From contig OY728147.1 in assembly GCA_963277665.1 (NCBI GenBank), positions 1,263,183,424-1,263,247,423 on the forward strand: DNA of 64,000 nucleotides, written 5' to 3'. The first letter of the stretch is position 1. Each line of letters opens with the position of its first letter. Below the pieces are notes generated by a model that did no database searches, was not told the DNA's origin, and saw nothing but the letters and a program-made list of their open reading frames with translations. The position numbers and the translations under genes were made by a program. Of this stretch, positions 57,294-64,000 are shown in pieces. Source of the stretch: Viscum album. Lineage: Eukaryota > Streptophyta > Magnoliopsida > Santalales > Viscaceae.

Positions 57294-60035
57294 TGTAGAC
57301 GCCGGAAAAGTCCGTTGTTCCCAAACGAAGCTCCGGATGCGGAAAGCGAAGTGATATTTGGAGTCAGAGGCACGTTCCGAAGGGCCCGGAGGACTTGCGC
57401 GAAATTTCAGAGGCCCGCGCGCAAAGTTGAGTCGCGGCGCGCAATCCTCCCGGGATGCGCGCAATGCGCTGGGCCGGCGCGCTATTTTGCGCGCCCGTGG
57501 TCTGCGCGGCTCCCTTGCGTGCCGGGTCCTGATTCCGCGCCCGCGAAGAGAATTCCGCGCCCGGCGACCGGATTCCGCGCCCGGGGTTGCCTATAAATAT
57601 AAGGCGACCCCCGACGTTTTGAAGGTTTCCAGAATCCGAAGCGTCGCTCGTTCGCGCAATCCAACCCCTTCCGCGCGCAATGCCGATCTTCAGGTAACCT
57701 TCTTTCTTTCGCGCACTAGAGCCTTGGGGTTCGCCTTCGCGTGCAATACCCTTGGCTCCTTTCCTTTGAATAATCCTTAACCCGAAGGCCTTTGCGCGCA
57801 AAAGAAGCCTCTTGCGCGCAATTGCCCCAGGGTGCGCGCAATCCAGCCCGATTGCGCGCACCCCCCATTTTCAAAGTGGCCATTCGTTAGAGAATGAGCC
57901 GTTGCCCCCGCGAGCTGTCCGAAGCCCGGTGCGCACAATCGCAATCACCCGCGCGCAAAGGGCTGGCCCGATTGCGCGCCAGCCCGCCATTTTGCGCGCC
58001 GACCTGCTGTTTTGCGCGCAAAGCTCCTTTTTTGCGCGCAATCCGCCAGGGTCGCCCCCTTTGACCCCCTGAGGGTACCCGCCTGCGTGGCGCCCGATGA
58101 TTTTCATCCTGGGTGCCCGCACCGTGCGTTGTCTTTCCGTGCGACCCTCCAGGCTTGCGCGAAGTGACACGGACCCATCGGCGGCAACCAATGTCCAGCA
58201 TGACGTTAAACTGCACATGCGTCCAGCATGACGTTAAACTGCACATTTGTCCAGCATGACGTTAAACTGCACATTCGTCCCGCATGACGCTAAACTGCAT
58301 CCGTCCAACATGACGTTAAACTGTACTACGTCCAAGCTGCACGACGCTAAACTGCCTAGCCCCTATCGTCCGTGCTGCAAGACGTTAAACTGCCAAGCAC
58401 CTTCGTCCTCAGCACACGACGTTAAACTGTACTTCGTCCGGCAAGACGTTAAACCGTCCACTTCGTCCTCAACACACGACGTTAAACTGTACTTCGTCTG
58501 GCAAGACGCTAAACCGTCCGCATCACCCGATCCCGTGCCTCGCACGCAGGGTCCCCTCCGGTTTGGATGTGGACCCCACCCGCTCGTCTCTGCAGGGATG
58601 TCGGGATTGCCCCTCTTTAGGGACGATTTAATGGGAGCGGCTTTTCCCTACGGGGGTAGGGTATTACAAACCCCTAGTTTCTTGTGGGGGGCCGCATATG
58701 TGTATCTCCATCGCGCCTCCCCACTGCCGAAGCCAGTTGAGGGTGTGACTGGGATCGAGGTGTCTCCTACTTTCTGTCCAAGTCCCTTCCAACTGAGTTT
58801 TGCCGCATCCGGGCTGCCTCAAGTGCGTAAGTCCTGACAGAATGAACTACGTGGACTTTGATCCCTGTCTTCTAAAAAGGGTACGTAGGAAGCCTCCCTG
58901 AGGTTCAAGCCCACCACCTGGTCGTCCCGGTCGTATTCACGTCAGTTCGCCCATCATTGGACCCTTCCAGGTTTCACATTTGCGTCGATTCACCTATGAA
59001 TCCGCCCCTGTGGGAGACTACACGTGTGTATCTCCACTGTGCCTCCCCACAGCCCCTTTTTCCATTTCTCCTTTTATCGTCCAGCATGACGTGAAACTGT
59101 GATCCACCCGGCCGTTCCATCTCCCCCTGTGCGAGGTGGTTCGGTTCAATCCTCCGCCCGGCGGCCTCGACCCCTTCGTGAGTCGGCTTGCCGACGTCCA
59201 GCATGACGTTAAACTGTATACCCGAACTACGTTGACTTTGATCCGTGCTAACGCGCGGTACGTAGGAAGCCCCTACGGGGTCCAAGCTCTTCACTCCATC
59301 ATCCATCCTGATCCTTACCCGGGCCGCCACATCCCGGTGGGGTCATGCCACTTCACTCCACTCCATATCACTTGGGAAGCCGCCCATGCGTTGGCCCCAG
59401 CGTCGGAGGTTCCCCGCAAGGGGTTCTGTCATCTGATCCACTCTTCGTGTTGATCAGTCCGATGCCGTCCCCGCTGGACGTTAAACTCGCGGCGTACCCC
59501 GTGTTAAACATGGGAAGCTGAGGAAAACCTCAGGGGACACAGTTCCCCGCACCCAGTGCGGGATGCCTCAGGCCATCATGCCTTCGAGAAGCCCTATTAG
59601 GGACGGAAGACAGACGTGCAGAGCCGCAGTGTTACGACACGCCCCCAGCACCCAGAGCCACCCGACCTTCTCACTGCAGGTTGCTGCCCCGACCAGACTC
59701 CATGGAGCGTCCGGGCGGAAGCAGCGTAATTAACCGGTGTCCATGAAGATATGGCGCCGGGAACGAGATTCACGAGCATGTCTTAAATCTATGAGGGAGA
59801 CCCGGATTTGGCTACGAGTTCCGAGGAGACGTCCAAGGAAGGAGGAGCCGACATCCCATCATCCCGGTTTCGATCAAGGAGCAGACGCCCCTGAATAAGG
59901 GACGGATGCCGCCCGCCTTTGGAAAGCGGGACTGCGGGACCACAAGCCGCGCGCCCATCCCCTCGGGTTGACGGGTGCACGCGCGAATGCGTCCTGGCGG
60001 AACAGCGTAACCCGACCCACATCCGCACCGAAACA
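57294..60035 (+). repeat. 3' LTR of the Tat element (2,742 bp)
   Basis: It matches the 5' LTR with about 55 differences by eye and one small indel (a C-run near 38,347 in the 5' copy is shorter here). The TATA box is at 57,592-57,599, the U5 repeat array at 58,190-58,520 and the hairpins at 58,847-58,888 and 59,227-59,265. It ends GAAACA at 60,035, followed by the right GGGGC. The long open frame 58,247-58,837 runs through the tandem array and is not a gene. Confidence 0.95.
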
Positions 60036-60040
60036 GGGGC
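60036..60040. repeat. target-site duplication, right copy (GGGGC)
   Basis: Identical to 37,092-37,096. It is followed by GTTATA, the remaining end of the interrupted host 5' LTR. Confidence 0.93.
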
Positions 60041-60048
60041 GTTATAGT

Positions 60049-60061
60049 TAGTATCAGAGGC
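60049..60061 (+). promoter_or_regulatory. primer binding site, initiator tRNA-Met type, of the + strand gag-only element
   Basis: TAGTATCAGAGGC matches TGGTATCAGAGC apart from a G-to-A change at the second base and one extra G. It lies two bases after the LTR end (GTTATA at 60,041-60,046), showing that the Tat element inserted just upstream of the PBS. Confidence 0.75.
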
Positions 60062-60550
60062 AGTTTAGTACTAACCTTGGAAGCTAGATTTAGATAAACT
60101 CTGATTAGAGCACATATCCCAAAGATATACTTTAAGGATTAGTATAGAAGAACTTCCTAGAATTTTGGAATTATAGAGATTTTGTGACTTTTCCGAGCAA
60201 TACATCCCTGTCTGGATACGAGCAGGTAGAGGCGGCTCTGGCATAGATGTACCTAGGGGTAAAACCCGAAAACACCGCTTTGAGCTATACTCGAACGAGA
60301 ACTGGTGCACGACAACGGTCCTTGCTGCACTCTTGGTTACGACACTCCTGGGGGATATGCTTAGGATTATTCTCATTTTCTTTACAAACCACTATGAAGG
60401 GTTATGATTATATACTTCCTCAAAGAAAACATTCCTTTTTATGATTATGGATTATATCCATAAATAGTTCAATTTATGTAAAGTGTTTTACAAATATGGA
60501 ATTATGTATTTTAATTCATAAACTAATCTAGTTTATGCCATTATTTAGAA

Positions 60551-61684
60551 ATGGCGCCTAGTGGAAGGAATGGAAACCGTATCAATGCACGCACTCCGTG
60601 TAGGGATTTCCCTCCTGCTCAAGATAATTATTGTGGATCTGGAGATATCAATGCACGCACTCCATGTAGGGATTTCCCTCCTGCTCAAGATAATTATTGT
60701 GGATCTGGAGATACAACAGGTGCTGATCAACTTATTACCATACTGGGACAACTCACTCAGGTTATGAATAATAACCTTACTCGTATGGAGCACCCTGATC
60801 CGCAACGTGGAGGATCAATGTTAGACCGCTTCATGAGGCAACAACCACCAACATTTAATGGGGGTACAAATCCATTAGTAGCTGAGAAATGGATAAACTC
60901 CTTAGAGAAAATATTCCACGCCTTGGGGAGTAGCGAAAGGGAGAAGGTTATCCTGGCAGTTTACCGCCTCACTGGAGATGCCGATCAATGGTGGTCATTG
61001 ATTCAAAATACAAAAGAAGATGATGACGTATCGAATATGGAATGGAGGGAGTTCAAAGAGCTTTTCTTAGAAAAATACTTTCCTCATGACCATCGAGAAT
61101 ATATGGAAATGCAATTTCTGAGTTTGAGACAAAAGGTGGATGATAATGTCGCAAAGTATGAGGCCAACTTTACAAGGATGGCGAGGTATGCTGCAGATTA
61201 TATACGTAACCCAAGAGGTATCATTGATCGTTTCTTTGATGGGTTAAAACCATTTCTCCGTAGAGCTTTAGTATCACAATCTTTCTCAACATACGAAGAT
61301 ATTGTCTCATATGCTATCAAGACAGAAAAGGAATTCTCTAAGTCTTATGACAACAAAGTAATGTAAGAGAAGAAGATAACGGTGGAACAAGAGACAGATA
61401 AAGGGAAAAAGGGAAAGAAGTATTTTCTATTATGTGATAATTGTGGGAAGAATCACCCTGGTACTTGACTAAAAGGAATGGGAGTTTGTTATAAATGTGG
61501 AGAAAAAGGTCACCAGGCGCGTGATTGCAAGGGAAAGAAAGAGGCTATCAATGTTGAATGCTACAATTGTAGGGAAATGGGGCATTATGAAAATGAATGT
61601 CCTAAGAGTCAGGGAAACTTACCTCAGAAAAGGCCAAGGGATCAAGGACAATCTTATGCTGTTACAACAGTTGAAGCGGAATAA
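60551..61684 (+). pseudogene. gag: gag of the + strand gag-only element (two in-frame stops)
   Basis: One frame from an ATG at 60,551 has a TAA at 61,364 and a TGA at 61,466 but no frameshift. The first 271 codons hold the capsid domain: MRQQPPTFNGGTNPLVAEKW, ILAVYRLTGDADQWWSLI, EFKELFLEKYFPHDHREYME and KYEANFTRMARYAADYI, followed by IIDRFFDGLKP. After the first stop come a basic GKKGKK stretch and three CCHC knuckles. In the first (CDNCGKNHPGT) the stop sits at its final Cys position; CYKCGEKGHQARDC and CYNCREMGHYENEC are intact. The frame then ends at 61,682-61,684 without any protease. Residues 11-54 contain a 22-residue direct repeat. The capsid resembles that of Tekay-type chromoviruses. 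Confidence 0.88.
60581..60712 (+). repeat. 66 bp in-frame tandem duplication in gag
   Basis: Units 60,581-60,646 and 60,647-60,712 differ at one base (CTCCGTG against CTCCATG). Each encodes INARTPCRDFPPAQDNYCGS plus GD. The near identity makes it recent, and the frame is kept. Confidence 0.92.
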
Positions 61685-62032
61685 TTAATGTATTGGTTAT
61701 TTTGGACTCATGGATTATATTCTGGTTATTAGAATAATGTGATATATATATATATAAGGATTGTACTGCAGTACATGTTGTTTCAGTAAGGTTTTAATAT
61801 GATGAAGGTAATCATATTTTTAGTATGTGACAATAAGAGAAACTTGACTTTGTTTGGGGAATCTGATAAATTGATTTTGGAATTAAGAGACCTTTTAGAG
61901 AAAGTCTGGACAGAGGTATTTTGGATAACTATAAAGGTTGGAGTGGATTAAGTTGATCTTTGGATAGTATTGTTTAAGGTTAAAAAATTTATGATGATTA
62001 TTTTTGGAATATTATAATACTATAGTTTTAAG

Positions 62033-62147
62033 AAAAGAACAACCTGCAGGGTGGGGCATAAACCGTCGCGTCGGACAAAGCTGCAGGAATCGAACCCACA
62101 ACCATAGTGCGACATGCCTTTATTTCCTACCACTAGCCTACAGGAAG
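62033..62147 (-). ncRNA. tRNA-derived Pol III-type unit, second copy
   Basis: On the - strand: A box TAGGCTAGTGG (62,140-62,130), B box GGTTCGATTCC (62,096-62,086), a T-arm GTGGG/CCTGC with one mismatch, and a TTTT run at 62,036-62,033. It is diverged from 19,243-19,357 but matches along its length, including the closing CCTGCAGGTTGT segment. Like that copy, it is antisense to its element and lies about 600 bp before the PPT. Confidence 0.6.
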
Positions 62148-62725
62148 TCCCTGGTTATTAAAAAATAATTTTACTAATCTAAATGGAATGTGTTAATATT
62201 TGGAAGCTTATACAATTAGGATAAGTATAATATTTTTGAGTTCTATTTTCTTTTTGAGTGAAAGATGAGTTGAAGGTTGAAACTCTAATTGTCAAGCATA
62301 AATATATATATACCTATCTCTTATTCAATGAATAAATTAATTCTTAAACTTTAGTAAAGGGATATTAAAACAAAAAAATGTGTTATCCTAGTACCTTATG
62401 TATTCTTGAACAAATGATATTTTAAATCAACATAGATTGAAGGCTTTGAGGCCCTCAATTTGATAGTTGATTGTGATTGATGACCTCAATCACTCCCTAC
62501 AAATATTTACATTTTTCCTCCAATTATATGTCTCTAATTTCCACCAATGTTCTCTTAATCGAGATCATAATTGGGTGGTGACTTTTTCATTTCCCTTTCC
62601 CTCTTATTAAGGCTAAATTTTATTAATCTTATTTCCGATTGGGTTTTCCACAAAAGTATTTTCTATTTTCAACCTTTTATTTTCAAATAAAAAATTAAAA
62701 ATTGCGAGGATGAAATTTATTGAAT

Positions 62726-62735
62726 GAGGGGAGAA
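62726..62735 (+). promoter_or_regulatory. polypurine tract of the + strand gag-only element
   Basis: GAGGGGAGAA lies directly before TGTAACACCC at 62,736. Confidence 0.8.
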
Positions 62736-64000
62736 TGTAACACCCATAGCTTCCATGATACGCTTCTCATTCAATAATGCAATAGCTGGCATTGTACGCA
62801 ACTTCGAGTTCTAAAACACCGCGACTAATAAAAGTAGCCGTTATGAATAGTAATAACCACTTTTTAAAATTATAGAAATTTTATATTTCAAAATGGACTT
62901 CATTTTTTGATTCGGAATATCGAAATTATCCTATGTTGAATTTTTGGTATTTTTCTGAGAACTAATTTTTTATGAATAGTGAAAAATACTTAAAAACAAA
63001 TTTTTTAATAAAAATAATTTATAGTGATAAATTATACTATTTAGTGGTTTTAAAGTACAACTAGAATATATTTTTACCATTTTATCCAATTGTGGTCATT
63101 AGAATTAATTTAACATTGAAATTGGATATAAACAATTGCCAATCTTTTGATATAAATTGTTTCTTAAAAACACGCTATTTGTTGTGACTACGGAAATTAA
63201 TTATAAAATTAATTAATGAAACTTATATGTTTGGAATTTCGTAAAATAGACATCATTTTTGAATTTAGAATATCAATTATAGCTTAGGGTGAAATTTTGG
63301 CATTGTTCTGAAAAACTTCAATTTTTGATGAATAGTGAAACCACTAAGTGGTAGTTAAATAACTGATTTTTCGTTTAAATGAAATATTACCACTTTTGTT
63401 TTTTGATTTTCAAAAATCCGACATACATGATTGTCATTAAGAAGTAAAATTTGGTTCAATGAGACTAAAATAATTTTTGGTGAACAGAAACTTATAAGTT
63501 CTTAATCGCGATTAGAGGTAATTAGTGTAGTTTAAGGTAAAAATAATGTTTTAATAATATGATATGATCTTGAAACATGTCCTACCCCCATTGGATGTGC
63601 CATGGCCGACCAAGAAAATCCATGGGTCAACTTGGGGACCCCATGGAGCCACTTTAGTTGGAAAATGAAATAAATACCTTTTATTTAATGTTAAAGTAAA
63701 AAATGACACAAACATGAAATGTTTTACTAAAACAATTTTTACTTGGGGTTATACAAGTCATATTTTTGACTATAAATATTCATTGGAAAGATAAAAAGAT
63801 TTCCTACATCATAGTATTAGTTTTATAATTTTTATACATTAAATAAATTAAATTATTTATGACATCATTATGATGCAGCGATGACCTCATTATTTAACGA
63901 TTTTTATAAAATGAAAAGATAATGTACAATCCAAGGAATAAAATTGTCAAAAGACTATTGGATGGGTAGATTTAGAACCCTTATCACCTTATACATGAAG
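62736..64000 (+). repeat. 3' LTR of the + strand gag-only element (cut by the window end)
   Basis: It matches 33,381-34,640 base for base with scattered differences. About 2.5 kb more should lie to the right, including the TATA box. Its right target-site duplication cannot be checked here; the pentamer left of the 5' LTR is TGTGT (33,376-33,380). Confidence 0.9.

Larger units (their letters stand above)
37097..60035 (+). mobile_element. 22.9 kb Tat-lineage Ty3/gypsy retrotransposon
   Basis: It is bounded by a perfect GGGGC duplication and by LTRs that start TGTAGACG and end GAAACA. In order it has: the 5' LTR, a tRNA-Trp-type PBS, an extra sense ORF, gag-PR-RT-RH-aRNH-IN in one frame, tandem repeats, an antisense plant-mobile-domain gene, a PPT and the 3' LTR. 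The second RNase H after the classical one, the zinc-knuckle variant in gag and the lack of a chromodomain assign it to the Tat lineage (the group with Ogre, Retand and Grande). It is strikingly GC-rich against its AT-rich host DNA. Four nonsense codons in the sense ORFs make this copy probably non-autonomous. About 55 differences between the LTRs (counted by eye, near 2%) indicate a recent insertion. Confidence 0.95.
61685..62735 (+). other. non-coding tail between gag and PPT of the + strand gag-only element
   Basis: No protease or pol signature is present in any frame. The tail holds a short TA run (61,743-61,757), the tRNA-derived unit (62,033-62,147, - strand) and AT-rich DNA ending in the PPT. 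The corresponding tail of the - strand element (18,572-20,080) has the same order. Confidence 0.6.
33381..64000 (+). mobile_element. gag-only LTR element (TR-GAG type), + strand, split by the Tat insertion
   Basis: The 5' LTR starts TGTAACACCCCGAGC at 33,381, runs to 37,096, and its last ~11 bp are at 60,036-60,046 on the far side of the Tat element. The internal region is 60,047-62,735 (2.7 kb). The 3' LTR starts TGTAACACCC at 62,736 and runs off the window. Between PBS and PPT there is only gag, a tRNA-derived unit and unassigned DNA; there is no protease, RT, RNase H or integrase. LTR length (about 3.73 kb) exceeds internal length. It is a relative of the - strand element at 14,755 and visibly younger, since its two LTR starts are highly similar. 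Confidence 0.88.

Noticed and set aside
58247..58837. A 196-codon open frame in the 3' LTR
   Set aside because: It is the translation of the ACGTTAAACTG array; in the 5' LTR the same region is not open over this length.

Overview
The window is plant nuclear DNA from a retrotransposon-rich, intergenic part of a genome. The evidence is layered LTR retrotransposons of plant-type Ty3/gypsy lineages (a chromodomain-bearing Tekay/Del-like element, gag-only elements with very long LTRs, and a Tat-lineage element with a second, archaeal-type RNase H and a plant-mobile-domain gene), PBSs matching plant tRNA-iMet and tRNA-Trp, and no host gene or prokaryotic feature. The species cannot be named from this sequence. 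All family assignments come from reading motifs; no search was run.

Layout. (1) About 1-5,360: the decayed, + strand gag-pol region of a Tekay/Del-like chromovirus, followed by unassigned AT-rich DNA. (2) About 7,990-27,425: an old + strand gag-type element whose 3' LTR (from 12,181) is split at 14,754/25,117 by (3) a complete - strand gag-only element, 14,755-25,116, with 3.8 kb LTRs, a tRNA-iMet-type PBS, a PPT and a decayed gag. (4) About 27,430-33,380: degraded DNA with one integrase-like remnant near 28.0-28.6 kb. (5) 33,381 to beyond the right edge: a second, better preserved gag-only element on the + strand (3.7 kb 5' LTR, PBS, gag with three CCHC knuckles, PPT, and the start of its 3' LTR at 62,736). 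(6) 37,097-60,035: a young 22.9 kb Tat-lineage element inserted about 11 bp inside the end of that 5' LTR. It is bounded by a perfect 5 bp duplication (GGGGC) and is markedly GC-rich against AT-rich surroundings.

The Tat element holds, in order: a 2.74 kb LTR, a tRNA-Trp-type PBS, an extra sense ORF ahead of gag (one internal stop), a single-frame gag-PR-RT-RH-aRNH-IN region (three nonsense codons, no frameshift), a repeat-rich 3' region, an antisense gene, a PPT and the 3' LTR. The antisense gene has its own TATA box. Two short introns with GT/AG borders restore one frame of 1,171 codons, giving a plant-mobile-domain protein with an acidic segment and a C-terminal coiled coil.

Two sequence families in the Tat element look functional at the RNA or DNA level. 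One is a hairpin (CTACGT...ACGTAG) present nine times, whose inner stem changes sequence while staying paired. The other is a short core, ACGTTAAACTG, arrayed in the LTRs and again downstream of integrase. The gag-only family has three members here, no pol in any of them, a shared LTR core promoter, a shared ACGG/CCGT hairpin motif and, in two members, an antisense tRNA-derived unit with A and B boxes at the same internal position. The nesting gives a relative order: chromovirus and old gag element first, then the - strand gag-only element, then the + strand gag-only element, and last the Tat insertion. The position of the + strand gag-only element in this order is inferred from LTR similarity.
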